38,122 nucleotides of DNA from Calditrichota bacterium (GCA_020051775.1 JAGVQJ010000120.1:1-38122), one strand, 5' to 3'; shown: positions 15,643 to 26,144, counted from the first letter of the stretch. Numbers and translations are program-made. The notes: generated by a model not told the origin, from the letters alone.

Positions 15643-18600
15643 TTATGACTCCAGCAATTCCGGCTCTTTCGCGGTAATAATCTCAGCCACGGCCTCCTCA
15701 GCCCGCTTGGCCAGTAGCGGGATGCAGACACTGAAGGTCGTGCCCTTGCCCACCTCTGAATCAACCTCGATGCGAGCATCGTATTTCTTCAGCAACTGAT
15801 AGGCGCTTGACAACCCCAATCCGGTGCCGGTAGGTTCGGAACCATTTTGTCGGCCGTTAGATGGTTTGGTGGTGAAGAAAGGATCGAAAATGTGCGGCAG
15901 ATGTTCGGAAGGAATGCCGCACCCGGAATCGCTGATCTGCACTACGATTTCTTCTTTGGGATTAATCATCGTCCTGACGCCCAGCCGTTTAACCGGGCAA
16001 TCATGCATGGCATCCAGTGCGTTTTTGATGAGATTAATGAGCGCCTGGGAGAAGTCGCTATAAATGCCTTGCAAGGCCGGCAGTGACGGATCAAAATTGA
16101 ATTCCTTCTGAACGCGGTGTTTGAAAACCAGGTCGGCATTCAAGAAGTTCAGCTCTTCGATCAGAAGCTGGTTCAGATTAATCTCGCGGTTTTCGCGATC
16201 CTGCTCCTGACGGCTTTTAAAGAGCATATTGTTGATGATGGCGCTGATGCGCTGCGCTTGATTGAGCATATCTTCCATGTAAGGAAGGTCGTCGCGCGTC
16301 AGTTTCAACAATTCGATATGGTTGATTAGACCTTGCAAGGGCACGTTCACATTATGGGCAATGCCCGCTGCCAACATGCCGATAGAAGAAAGTTTGGCAT
16401 GTTGTATCAGCTCAAGCTGCATCTCCTTCTGGCGGGCTTCGAGCCGTTTGCGTTCAGAGATATCTCGTAAAATCCCTTGTACCGCCGGTTTGCCCTCATA
16501 TGTGACATAGCTGACGCTGACGTCCACATCCAGCACTTTACCGGATTTAGACAGCGCTTTGAATTCATAGTTGGGCGGGATTATCTCGCCAGCGGCGACG
16601 CGGCGGGTTCTCTCCTCTATCAAGGGCACGGATTCCGGCGCGACCAGCTTCATAAAATTGAAATCCGGCTGGTTGACTTCATCTAGTTTGAACTCCAACA
16701 GCTCTTCGAATCTGGGGTTCACATAGACAAAGCGCTTATCCTGAAGGATGTAGATGATATCATTGGAGCACTCGAATAATCGGCGGTACTTGGATTCAGA
16801 ATCAAGCACGCGCTCGATGAGACGTTGGTGCTGAATGTAAAGGGATAATTGGGGCTGGATCTGCTGTAAGAGCTGTTCGTTTTGTTCGGTAAAAGCGTCC
16901 GTACGTTCTGACGCCAGAAACAACATTCCCAGGGGTACGCCGACATTGACCAGCGGCACGGCGAGGTATGACTTCATACCTAACAATGCCAAGTTACGCT
17001 CAAATTTTGTACCATTTTCAGGGATAAACCCCTGAAGGCGATTGCGCCGGTCATAGATAATCTGCTGGGTTAATGAACCTTGATAAGTCTCGAAGTAATC
17101 TCCCGGGACTTCCATATAGCCGTCCAGTTCGGACGATGACCCGGCGGTGGTCGCCAGAATCAGTTCGACTTGATCTTGATCCTTTTTAATCAATGAGAGC
17201 GCCAAAAGATTATGCGGAATGAGTGCCTTAAGTTCTTCACCAAGTCCATGTAATGCGCGTTCCGTGTCCAATTCACCCAGGAGCATTTTATTGGTGTTTA
17301 AAATCACCTCGCGCTCTTTTTCCCGCTTGTGTCTGTCCGTAACATCCCGCAGGGTATACATGAATGCCGGTTTCCCATGAAAGATGATCTCATTCACGGT
17401 CAAGTGTATCATTGGTCGAGTAATTCCGTCGCTGTGCAAGCCGATAAATTCATACTCTACAGGTACGTTTTCCCCTTTTTGGCGACGCTGATAATACCCC
17501 TTGACACGATCCAAATCTTCTGGAGCCACCACTGTAAGTGGATTCTTGCCTGCCACATCATCCTCTGAGTAGCCGAATATCTTATGGAAAGCTTTGTTGA
17601 CAAATCGCACGCATCCTTCCTGTATGACGCTAACACCATCCTCGGTATTATCCACCAGAGTACGATATTTTTCCTCGGATTTTTTCAGCTCATCCTGCGC
17701 TAACTGACGCTCAATGGCATAGGCCGCCTGATTGCCGATGGCAGCCAGTAAGTCCTGTTCCCTGGAGGTATAGTCATGGCCTTGTTCGTAGCTTTGTATG
17801 ACCAGCACCCCAATGGATTTGGATTGAATGAACAGGGGAACCCCCAACCAGGAAATAGGAGGAGTACCAATCGGCTCCACCTCAGCATTGCGCACCAGTT
17901 CATCATATTTATCTGGTGTCAAGAGTAGTGGCGCGCCGGTACGTAAGACATATTCCGTAAATCCTCTCTTCCGCGCCCGGGGCGTCGGAGTTTCGTCGAA
18001 TTGATCTGCGAAGAAGGGAAAGGATACGATTTCAGTGGTGGAATTGTACAAGGCAATGTAGCAATTTTCGGCGTACATAACCTTTTTAATTTTGGTGTGG
18101 ACGGTATTCAAGAGGGAATCGAGATCACCTACGGTGACAACTGCATCACTAATACTGTACAGAATGACCTGCTCGAGTTCTCCACGAATACGCTCTGTCA
18201 CATTACGGAAACTCCATACCCGTCCAACGGGCTGTCCGTTGATCCGTTGCGGTAGCGAGTATCGTTCGAAAACTCGTCCGTCTTTAAACTCGAGAATGTC
18301 GAAGCTGGAGGTGTCCGGATGCTCATAAAGCTCCCGTACCTTGTTGATGAAAACCTGGGGGTCTTTCAATTGCTCCAGAACATGGTTCAGAAGCTTTTCG
18401 TCTTCCTTACTCGCTACGACCTCTGGAGGGATGTTCCACATTTTGACAAATTGATCGTTATGCCCGGTGACTTTTCCCTCGCCGTTCACAACAAGAATGC
18501 CGTCGGTAGTGGATTCCAAAGTGGCTTGCAGGAGGGAAAGCGATTGGGAGAGGGATGCTTCATCTCTTTTTCTATCAGTGATATCCCGGAATACGCCTAA

Positions 18601-21600
18601 TACGCTTTTCACTTGGCCATCGGTATCGTACAGGGGTGTGGCGGTAATGATAATATCACAGTACTCGCCATCAGGACGTTTTATTTTTAGTTCATAGCTG
18701 CTTTTCACACCGGAGGGGCGGGTGGACGTTTGGTTTCTGAGTATTATCTGCTGTTCTTCATCAAGAAAGTCCGTAGCCTTTCTTCCCATCAATCCACCGG
18801 AGGGTACACCATATAAATTTTCCGCGGCGGGGTTGGCGAAAAGAAAATTTTCATTCAAATCAATGATGCTGACCCCCTCCCCCTGATTCTCCACCAGGGT
18901 GCGGAAGCGATCTTCTCTTTCACGAATTTCATTTTCGGCGTTTATGCGAGCCGTGATATCCCGGTTGCTGCCGCGATTTCCGAGAAAGTTACCCGCTTTA
19001 TCGAAAATGGCTTGACAGTGATGCTCAATCCAACGCTCATCCCCGCAGGTGGTCAAGATCCGAAAAACCACTGTACCTTGGGTATGCTTACCGATAACTT
19101 CATCTCGATGAGCCAGGTAGAGCGAGAGGTCCTCAGGATGAATGATCCGTTCCAAAAGTTTAGGATCTTTTTCAAACTCTTCAGCAGAATGTCCGGTGAT
19201 TCGTTCGCATGAAGGCGATTGATAAAGGTATTTTTCATCCGGAGAAATCCAGAATTCCCAATCGTAAGTGTTATCGGCAACAACCCGGTAGCGCTCCTCG
19301 CTTTTGCGAAGTTCTTCTTCGGTTCTCTTGCGTTCGACGATGTCCCAACTTAGATCAGCTAATTGGGTAACGATGGCAACGTCCTTTTCATCATAGGACT
19401 TTTCTTTATTTCCAATGCCGATAACCGCGACAATTTTATCCTGGCGGAATATCGGAATAGACATAAAACGATTCACTATGGCATGACCTTCGGGCAAACC
19501 TTTGCGGTGTGGCAGCGCATGGTAATCATCATGGATGACGGCCCGCCGCTCACGGACGCCGTCGGCCCAAACACCCGCCTGGGACACTTTGAAGTGCGCT
19601 CCGGTGCCTTTCGCTGTGCAAAATTCACCGGAAGTCCTGGTAGACCAACCATGAAGCCGTAGTGTTTTCTGGTCGGCGTCCAGAAAGTGGAAAAAGCTGA
19701 TCGAACTGTTTGTTAACGCTTCCGCCTCATCCAGCACATTGCGCAGAATGTCATCCAAGTTGCCGGTTAAGGAGAATTGCAGAATTCGAGCACGCGCGTC
19801 AGCCAGATCTTCAGCTTGCTTGTGTCGCGAGATATCCCTCACCGTTGCTTGTAATCCCAACTTTCCATCCAACTCCACTCGCGTCAACAACACCGTGGCA
19901 GGGAACACATCGCCGTTGATCCGCTGATGCGCCCATTCAAAGAAATGGCTCCCCTGTTCCATGGCCGTCGCAATCATCCGCGGCGCTTTAGTCGTGGATA
20001 ATTCTCCGTCTGGCTGACGTTCCGGCGAGAGGTCCCAGGGGCCCCGAGAGGTTATTTCATTCTCATCCTTCGCGCAGAACATCTTGACCATGGCGGAATT
20101 CGCACTCGTGAACTTCCAGTCCGGCGGAAAAATGGTCATGAAGGCATCGTGCGATGATTCGAACAACGACCGGAACTTGGCTTCACTCTCGCGCAAAGCA
20201 GATTCCGTCCGCTTGCGCTCGGTGATATCCCGGGCGAACGCGAAGTTGATCTCCTGGCCATTGTATTCATAATAATTGATGGCCACTTCAACTGGAATCA
20301 GAGCCCCCTCTTTGGTCCGATGCAGTGTTTCAACCGTCAGAGATTTATTCCGTTTTAAATCATTCCAATGCTTAATCCAAACCTCCCTGGGGAAATTTGG
20401 ATCAAGATCGTGAATGGTTAAATTCAGGAGCTCCTCACGACGATATCCCAAGCGCTGACAGACCGTTTCATTGACGTAAATGATTTGGCCGGCAGAATTA
20501 ATCCAGAAAATGTAATCAGCGGCATGATCCACGGAAAACTGCGTGAGTTTAAGCGCCTCTTCGACTTGGCGTAATTCCGTGATATCTATGATGGTTCCTT
20601 CCAGCACCTCCGTATCATCGCCCCCATTGCGAATCAGAGAAACGTTTTCCAATACCCACAACAGGGAGCCATCCGGTCGAGCGAGCCGTTGTACATAATT
20701 TGTCAGCACCCCCAACTTCCTCAGATTCTCAAGGTATTTTTCCCGATCCCCGGGATGCGTATAATAATTCTGAGCGTTTAAGCTGAGGGCCTGTTCGCGC
20801 GAGGTAAATCCCATGATATGAACAAAGGCCTCGTTGCAATCAAGGACTTTCCCCGCTGGCGTGGTACGGAAAACTCCCGCCAGGTTGCGTTGGAACAGAT
20901 CGCGATAGCGCTGCTCCGAAGAAATCAGCGCCTGCTCGATCATTATCCTCTCGGTGATATCACGAGCCGTGGATAACGCGCCGGTGACACTTCCATCATT
21001 ATCCTTTAATACCCGGCACCACCACGCTAAAAGCCGCTTTTCGCCGTCCTTACGGCGTTGCCAGCTTTCGATATAAAGCACATCTTCCCCGCCTTCAAAT
21101 ATCGGCTGGACGGATTTATAAGTCTCCTGCTCACCTTCAAAGAAAGACGCGGCTTCTTTACCAATCGCATTGTCACCGAAGAATTCCAACCCGGCTCGGT
21201 TTAACCAAGTATAGATTTTGTCTTGATTAACCTCGGCGATGATATCGGGCGCCGCGGCCAATATCGCATTTTGACGGGTTGAGATCTGAATTAGCGCCTG
21301 CTCAGCCTTTTTCCGTTCGGTGATATCTCGCAAGACAACCTGAACGGTATTATTTCCCTGGTAAGGAAACGGAGCGGCTACAACTTCAACGTCAATCGTG
21401 CTCCCATCATATCGCAGAAACTTCTCTTCAATCATTGGAACAGTAGTTTTTTCGATGGTAATTTCCTGTACTCGACGTTTCACGATTTCGCGGTAATCCG
21501 GGTGAACGAACTCTAAGACCGGTTTGCCGATCATATTATCGGCAGATGCGCACCCGAAGAGTCTTACGGCAGCCTGGTTGACGAAAATGAGTTTGCCTTC

Positions 21601-23169
21601 GCTGTGCAGCACAATCGCGTCCGGCGACATATCAACCAAATGACTGTATTTTGCCTCGCTGTCGCGCAATGCATACATCGCTTGGCGGCGCTTTTCTTCG
21701 ATGGCAATGGCCGAGGCCGCAAGTTTGATGATCTTCTGATCCTCTTCGTCCGGCTCGACGTCCTTTTGATAAACCGCACAAAGGGTTCCCACATAATCTT
21801 GACCGAGCCTAACGGTTTTGCCCATGTAGGTCATTAACTTATATTTCGTGACATTCGGATCACTCTGCGCATAACTTGTATCCGCAAGATTACGGATGAT
21901 CACGACCTCCTCCAACCCTTGGCGCATCACCTCGAAGCAAATATGGCCCTCCGGATCATCTTTTGAGATGAAATCCGGAGGCGCATTCCATTGCCCCAGG
22001 GCGCAGAGCTGCCCGCCTTCCAGCCGATTGTACAAGGCACAGGCTGCGCCGAGCAACTCACCCGTCAAAGCTGTGAGACGGTTAATATTCACCAACGGAT
22101 CGGATTCAAAATGCAGGAAACTGTCGTTTAACTTTTTCAATCGAAGCTCGGTATGCTTGCGCTCGGAAACGTCACGGAGCACTGCCTGGATGGAGGTTTT
22201 ACCAAGATATTTATGCAGAGTGGCAGCGATCTCAGCGTCAATGATACCACCATCCAGGCGCTTGATTTTCACTTCGATCAGAGGCGCCAACTGTGCTTCA
22301 TCCGTCACTATTTGAAGGGGGTAGCGGGCACGTTCATGGTGGTCCGGGTGCACGAGTGACAGAAAATCTTTCCCGATGAGATTTTCCGCGCAACCGGCTC
22401 CGAGCAGCCGCACCGCAGCTTGATTTACGAAAGTGACCTTCCCCTCGCAGTACACCACGATCGCATCCGGAGAGAAGTTTACCAGAGCTCTAAATCGTTC
22501 TTCGCTCTCTTTCAAAGCGATTTCTGCCTGTTTTTGTTCAGTAATGTCGTAGAAGGCGCATTGGGCATTCATAAAGACTCCGTCCTCGTCGGTTACTACC
22601 CGTCCATCGAAGGTGAAACTAATTTTCTGGCCATCCTTGCAGGCAATAAATAGATCATCCACATGATATGCCCCCAATGCCGAAAGACATTTGTATACGG
22701 TTAAAAAGCGCTTCTTAGAATCCTCGGCCATGAATTCTTCCAACACGTGCCCCACAACTTCAGCGCGAGTATACCCCATGGTGGCCAACCAAACTTCGTT
22801 CGCCTCGATGATACGCCCTCGCAAATCTAATGATAAGTAGCCCACCGGAACCGTCTGGAAAAGCTGCCGGAATTTGGTTTCGCTACGGTGTAGAATTTGA
22901 TGAGCATTGATTTTATGATTGACAAATTTTTGGGCAATGACGCCGAACAAAACAAAAAGCCCCAGAACAATCAGTCGGTAGGTAATTTCCGACGATTCCG
23001 GGGAGAAGAGCTGATGATTCAGCGTTCCAGATTCAAGGAAAAGAGCCGCTATCAGCGCGTCCACAATATAGAATACCAAGCCCAGGCTGACTCCCATTAA
23101 AATGAGATGTCGTATAACCGTTTCGCCGAGCCGGTTTATCCTATCAGCGCTTGGCCGCTGATCGTCCAT
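15643..23169 (-). CDS. Giant membrane-bound hybrid-sensor histidine kinase with 12 PAS and 4 GAF domains
   Basis: The start chosen is the ATG at 23169 (2508 residues), which has a perfect GGAGG at 23182-23178, eight nt away; the longer frame opens with GTG and has no such site. Two membrane helices lie at about 21-45 and 63-83 with a short loop between. Then follow PAS1-2 (95-343), GAF1 (344-505), PAS3-7 (506-1128), GAF2 (1129-1293), PAS8-10 (1294-1674), GAF3 (1675-1837), PAS11 (1838-1963), GAF4 (1964-2132) and PAS12 (2133-2251). HisKA has the phospho-acceptor His2272 in GIAHNVNVPLQG, where the usual acid after His is Asn. The ATPase motifs are NLIKNALDAM, DSGCGIP, FDPFFTTK and GTGLGLS. No receiver domain is attached and no response regulator lies nearby, so it is an orphan kinase. 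Its signals and target are unknown. Confidence 0.95.
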   Translation of the reverse strand: MDDQRPSADRINRLGETVIRHLILMGVSLGLVFYIVDALIAALFLESGTLNHQLFSPESSEITYRLIVLGLFVLFGVIAQKFVNHKINAHQILHRSETKFRQLFQTVPVGYLSLDLRGRIIEANEVWLATMGYTRAEVVGHVLEEFMAEDSKKRFLTVYKCLSALGAYHVDDLFIACKDGQKISFTFDGRVVTDEDGVFMNAQCAFYDITEQKQAEIALKESEERFRALVNFSPDAIVVYCEGKVTFVNQAAVRLLGAGCAENLIGKDFLSLVHPDHHERARYPLQIVTDEAQLAPLIEVKIKRLDGGIIDAEIAATLHKYLGKTSIQAVLRDVSERKHTELRLKKLNDSFLHFESDPLVNINRLTALTGELLGAACALYNRLEGGQLCALGQWNAPPDFISKDDPEGHICFEVMRQGLEEVVIIRNLADTSYAQSDPNVTKYKLMTYMGKTVRLGQDYVGTLCAVYQKDVEPDEEDQKIIKLAASAIAIEEKRRQAMYALRDSEAKYSHLVDMSPDAIVLHSEGKLIFVNQAAVRLFGCASADNMIGKPVLEFVHPDYREIVKRRVQEITIEKTTVPMIEEKFLRYDGSTIDVEVVAAPFPYQGNNTVQVVLRDITERKKAEQALIQISTRQNAILAAAPDIIAEVNQDKIYTWLNRAGLEFFGDNAIGKEAASFFEGEQETYKSVQPIFEGGEDVLYIESWQRRKDGEKRLLAWWCRVLKDNDGSVTGALSTARDITERIMIEQALISSEQRYRDLFQRNLAGVFRTTPAGKVLDCNEAFVHIMGFTSREQALSLNAQNYYTHPGDREKYLENLRKLGVLTNYVQRLARPDGSLLWVLENVSLIRNGGDDTEVLEGTIIDITELRQVEEALKLTQFSVDHAADYIFWINSAGQIIYVNETVCQRLGYRREELLNLTIHDLDPNFPREVWIKHWNDLKRNKSLTVETLHRTKEGALIPVEVAINYYEYNGQEINFAFARDITERKRTESALRESEAKFRSLFESSHDAFMTIFPPDWKFTSANSAMVKMFCAKDENEITSRGPWDLSPERQPDGELSTTKAPRMIATAMEQGSHFFEWAHQRINGDVFPATVLLTRVELDGKLGLQATVRDISRHKQAEDLADARARILQFSLTGNLDDILRNVLDEAEALTNSSISFFHFLDADQKTLRLHGWSTRTSGEFCTAKGTGAHFKVSQAGVWADGVRERRAVIHDDYHALPHRKGLPEGHAIVNRFMSIPIFRQDKIVAVIGIGNKEKSYDEKDVAIVTQLADLSWDIVERKRTEEELRKSEERYRVVADNTYDWEFWISPDEKYLYQSPSCERITGHSAEEFEKDPKLLERIIHPEDLSLYLAHRDEVIGKHTQGTVVFRILTTCGDERWIEHHCQAIFDKAGNFLGNRGSNRDITARINAENEIREREDRFRTLVENQGEGVSIIDLNENFLFANPAAENLYGVPSGGLMGRKATDFLDEEQQIILRNQTSTRPSGVKSSYELKIKRPDGEYCDIIITATPLYDTDGQVKSVLGVFRDITDRKRDEASLSQSLSLLQATLESTTDGILVVNGEGKVTGHNDQFVKMWNIPPEVVASKEDEKLLNHVLEQLKDPQVFINKVRELYEHPDTSSFDILEFKDGRVFERYSLPQRINGQPVGRVWSFRNVTERIRGELEQVILYSISDAVVTVGDLDSLLNTVHTKIKKVMYAENCYIALYNSTTEIVSFPFFADQFDETPTPRARKRGFTEYVLRTGAPLLLTPDKYDELVRNAEVEPIGTPPISWLGVPLFIQSKSIGVLVIQSYEQGHDYTSREQDLLAAIGNQAAYAIERQLAQDELKKSEEKYRTLVDNTEDGVSVIQEGCVRFVNKAFHKIFGYSEDDVAGKNPLTVVAPEDLDRVKGYYQRRQKGENVPVEYEFIGLHSDGITRPMIHLTVNEIIFHGKPAFMYTLRDVTDRHKREKEREVILNTNKMLLGELDTERALHGLGEELKALIPHNLLALSLIKKDQDQVELILATTAGSSSELDGYMEVPGDYFETYQGSLTQQIIYDRRNRLQGFIPENGTKFERNLALLGMKSYLAVPLVNVGVPLGMLFLASERTDAFTEQNEQLLQQIQPQLSLYIQHQRLIERVLDSESKYRRLFECSNDIIYILQDKRFVYVNPRFEELLEFKLDEVNQPDFNFMKLVAPESVPLIEERTRRVAAGEIIPPNYEFKALSKSGKVLDVDVSVSYVTYEGKPAVQGILRDISERKRLEARQKEMQLELIQHAKLSSIGMLAAGIAHNVNVPLQGLINHIELLKLTRDDLPYMEDMLNQAQRISAIINNMLFKSRQEQDRENREINLNQLLIEELNFLNADLVFKHRVQKEFNFDPSLPALQGIYSDFSQALINLIKNALDAMHDCPVKRLGVRTMINPKEEIVVQISDSGCGIPSEHLPHIFDPFFTTKPSNGRQNGSEPTGTGLGLSSAYQLLKKYDARIEVDSEVGKGTTFSVCIPLLAKRAEEAVAEIITAKEPELLES

Positions 23170-23355
23170 ATCCAATGCCTCCGCATGTTGAAGGACGTCC
23201 GAACTCAAGCAACATGGCGAGCGATACAGCCTTGCTCCATGCACTCAGTTCAGAAATCCTTTAAGTACTACAAATCGTTGCTGATAACAAGCGGTAGGCA
23301 GTTGCGGGAAACCTCCGTTTTTTAGATTCTGGTTGAAGCTGGTATCTACAAAATT

Positions 23356-24654
23356 TTATATACGGTACGAGAACGTGAGCATGAACTGGGACAGCCTAAG
23401 GTCTTCGTCCCAGCCGCCTAAAGTGCGCTGCCAATTTGCGAAAGCTGCCGAACCCTGTACCTGAAAGGAGGGATCAACCAGCACGCTGAAGCCGCCGCTG
23501 TAGACGTTTTTAGCAGAAAGTACCTCGGTGGTCGTAAAGGGCGTCGGTATGTAAGCATACCCTAATTGAATTCTGGCATTCGCGAAAGGCAGCCAATACT
23601 CCAGACCCAGATGCCAGTCAATGGCCGTGCGAAGCTTGCGGGCGATCATGTTATTGGCTTCTTCCCGCGTCAAATACGTTACCGGAGTGTCGTCAGTAAA
23701 TGAGGTTTGGCTCCAGTCCGTCATACGCGCATCAGCAGAAATGCCGAATCGCTGAATCAGCACGGCTACTCCGGTTCCCAATTGCCAGGGTCTGGATACA
23801 TGGTAGGTATAACCCCAGGAGTCATTGGATTCGGTGATCTGGCCCGCCTGACTGGTAACGGAGTGAGATGAGCCTGACTCCTCCATTCTAAACCTGACGG
23901 GTGTTTCCAGAATTCCGCCGATTCTTAACCAAGGCAGGGGCTTCAGGGTGACTCCGGCCAGGAGATTGACACCGCGAAGGTCCGTATTGATATTATCGGA
24001 AAATTCGTCGTAAGTCAAGGGATCAGCCACAGAGACGTTTTGATCGTCATAAGAATAATCTATAAATCCGGTCCAAAGCCTGAGCGCCAAACCGAAGGAA
24101 ACGGCTTGGGACACGTCCAAGGCTCCACCCAGCGACCACATCCCCAACCGGCCGGATTCCATCTCATCGGCTTGAAAATCATTTTGCTGATCAACAGATC
24201 GAAAGATCCCATACGAGTCAAAACTGTGAACCTGATGGTAACCAAATGCGAAGACGAGACTCCCCGTATAGGTGGGAATGGGGAAAACTATTCCCAGTTC
24301 ATTCAATCTCGTGCGAGATAGAGGATTATCGAGCGTGGGATTCTGACCGATCTTGGTTTGGTCATTGATTAATCCCTGGGATAATCCCAAGCCAAATTCA
24401 ATGCGTCGTACTGAAGCCAGACCCGCCGGATTCCAGTACAGGCCGGATAGATCGTCAGATAATCCTCGATAAGCTCCGCCCAAAGCCACTGACCGACCCC
24501 CAGTACCTAATTCTAATCCATGTAATATCAGGACGTTATTATAGATATCCTCTGCGTCTGTCGCCCGGGTTTGAGAGCTGAAAGCAAAGGCGACAAAAAC
24601 AACAACCAACATCAGGATTCCGCGCCATGGTGAAGAATGCTTTAGCCTTTGCAT
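23356..24654 (-). CDS. Outer-membrane beta-barrel protein of the FadL/OmpP1 (PorV-like) type
   Basis: This 432-residue protein has an N-terminal signal peptide (about residues 1-32, ending near TRA). Next comes the family signature GGRSVALGGAYRGLSDDLSGL followed by YWNPAGL (about 52-80). Alternating amphipathic strands follow, and it ends in an aromatic/basic strand (MLTFSYRI), as expected of an outer-membrane barrel. FadL relatives include hydrocarbon porins and PorV, a shuttle and lid of the type IX secretion machine. Given the sorting modules nearby, PorV-like service is possible but not shown. GGAGT lies six nt before the ATG, inside the end of the lipoprotein gene. Only 2 nt separate the two genes, so they are translated together. 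A gap of 186 nt separates it from the kinase. Confidence 0.8.
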   Translation of the reverse strand: MQRLKHSSPWRGILMLVVVFVAFAFSSQTRATDAEDIYNNVLILHGLELGTGGRSVALGGAYRGLSDDLSGLYWNPAGLASVRRIEFGLGLSQGLINDQTKIGQNPTLDNPLSRTRLNELGIVFPIPTYTGSLVFAFGYHQVHSFDSYGIFRSVDQQNDFQADEMESGRLGMWSLGGALDVSQAVSFGLALRLWTGFIDYSYDDQNVSVADPLTYDEFSDNINTDLRGVNLLAGVTLKPLPWLRIGGILETPVRFRMEESGSSHSVTSQAGQITESNDSWGYTYHVSRPWQLGTGVAVLIQRFGISADARMTDWSQTSFTDDTPVTYLTREEANNMIARKLRTAIDWHLGLEYWLPFANARIQLGYAYIPTPFTTTEVLSAKNVYSGGFSVLVDPSFQVQGSAAFANWQRTLGGWDEDLRLSQFMLTFSYRI

Positions 24655-24656
24655 AA

Positions 24657-25244
24657 TTAACTCCTACGGCCGCGTCTATCCGTGTCCCGCTTTTTATTAT
24701 CGTCATTATTGGGCGGATTCTGTTGCGGCTGCGTCTGATTTTGAGATGGTGGTGGGTTATACGACGGCGCTTGTTGCGAGGGAGGCGGAGGATTATTCAG
24801 GTCGCCACGCGGTGGCGTATTTCGTTTATCAGGGGGTTGACCCGGCTGTGAGGGTCCCGGCGAGGGATAATACGGATAGGACGGATTGTAGTAATTATTT
24901 CCCCACCAGGGCTGGTAGTAATAAGATCCCCAGGGGCTGTTGTAACCGTATCCGTAAGGGTAAAAACCGCCCCAGTAAGGATTATTATAACTCGGACCCC
25001 AAAAATTATTCATCCCATAGTTGGGCAAAGCCGGTTCAAATTCGAACACCTCCTGCTCCAGGGCCTGTTGAGTGGACTGGGTGGAGTCAAGAGTTGTGGT
25101 CGGCTGCTCAAATGTGGTCGGCGGGCGAAAGGTTGTGTAGCAACTGGTCAGACCGATCGCCAGGAACAGCGCCGGGAGCAGGTTTACTGAATCTCGGAGG
25201 TTCATTATACCTGCTCTACAGACGTCATTAAATCGTTTCAACAT
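24657..25244 (-). CDS. Lipoprotein with Tyr/Trp/Asn/Gly-rich middle and Pro/Gln-rich tail
   Basis: This 195-residue protein has a lipoprotein signal: hydrophobic LLPALFLAIGLTSC with lipobox Cys35. The mature part is low-complexity. Residues about 75-125 are full of Tyr, Trp, Asn, Gly and Pro (for example NPYWGGFYPYGYGYN). Residues about 126-195 are Pro/Gln/Asn-rich and end in a very basic RRGRRS. It has no recognisable enzyme domain. Its ATG at 25244 overlaps the preceding gene by 17 nt and has GGAGGTGA about 9 nt upstream. It sits between two outer-membrane barrel genes in one operon. A surface-exposed, sticky or structural role is plausible, but the function is unknown. Confidence 0.8.
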   Translation of the reverse strand: MLKRFNDVCRAGIMNLRDSVNLLPALFLAIGLTSCYTTFRPPTTFEQPTTTLDSTQSTQQALEQEVFEFEPALPNYGMNNFWGPSYNNPYWGGFYPYGYGYNSPWGSYYYQPWWGNNYYNPSYPYYPSPGPSQPGQPPDKRNTPPRGDLNNPPPPSQQAPSYNPPPSQNQTQPQQNPPNNDDNKKRDTDRRGRRS

Positions 25245-25986
25245 AGCTTATCCTCACCTCCCTAGATAAGGAGGAAATGTTCTTGCTATTCTGCAGGATA
25301 TCCTTGAAGTTAAACTCAATCGCGAGCTGACGTGCGAAAACCCAGCGTGCCCCGGCGTTCAGATACCCGCGTTGCTTGCCTAAAGCTTTCAGGTTATCAT
25401 CATCCAGCCCCAGGTTGTATTCTCCGATGACGCTGATTTGCTGATTTATGGATTTGTCTACGCCCACGAAACCATTCAGATTATGGTCGTCCCGGGCTTC
25501 AAAACTGTTATAATTTATCCCCCCGTGCAACCCCAGGGTTCCCAACCATCCCAGCGAAAAGTTCTTGCTGGCGGCAGCGAAAAAGCCCTTGGCCTTCACA
25601 TTGTAACGATCCAGGCTGTCATCCCAGGCCCCGTAACCCTGGTTGTTGAAACCCACGGCCAGCGCAGGGAAAACAGTCTCTTCGAATAAACGATATTTGA
25701 CCAGAACCCCCGGCAGCTTGTTCCACTCAACATCACCGCTGCCGATGATATTGCGCCCCCCATAGGAAAGTCCAATCATGAAACGCTCGAAAAGGCCGAC
25801 TTTCATCTCACCCAATGCGCCGCCCTGGGGAAACAGTGAAATCTCCAGCCCGTACTCGCCTTTGTGCAAATTCCCGGCGGTGGGTTGATCTATCAGGGTC
25901 GCCATTTCGACTTGTTGCATATCCTGGGCCTGAGCCGCCAAAGCGATTACCCAGATCGCGATTACAAAGAGATACCAAATTTTCAT
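25228..25986 (-). CDS. Outer-membrane beta-barrel protein, YjbH-like
   Basis: The start chosen is the ATG at 25986, which opens with a clear signal peptide (MKIWYLFVIAIWVIALAAQAQ). The longer frame starts with TTG at 26118 and would bury that signal 44 residues in. The 252-residue product has repeated amphipathic strands rich in Gly and aromatic residues (GLFERFMIGLSYGGRNIIG, PALAVGFNNQGYG) and ends with VRISYVETI. The pattern resembles YjbH-type barrels linked to exopolysaccharide export, but that link is tentative. It is the first gene of a three-gene operon with the lipoprotein (17-nt overlap) and the FadL-like barrel. Confidence 0.7.
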   Translation of the reverse strand: MKIWYLFVIAIWVIALAAQAQDMQQVEMATLIDQPTAGNLHKGEYGLEISLFPQGGALGEMKVGLFERFMIGLSYGGRNIIGSGDVEWNKLPGVLVKYRLFEETVFPALAVGFNNQGYGAWDDSLDRYNVKAKGFFAAASKNFSLGWLGTLGLHGGINYNSFEARDDHNLNGFVGVDKSINQQISVIGEYNLGLDDDNLKALGKQRGYLNAGARWVFARQLAIEFNFKDILQNSKNISSLSREVRISYVETI

Positions 25987-26144
25987 CTTTTTAGGAATCC
26001 TAAGTTTATTCCGAGTGACCTTAAGATGGGGGAAAAGAGAAGCTTCGGCGACCCAGCCATATTTGTTTATTCGATTATTGTACCGTTTAATATCAAGGTA
26101 GTTCCAGCATGTATTCAATCGGAATACTCCATATTAACGGAGCC

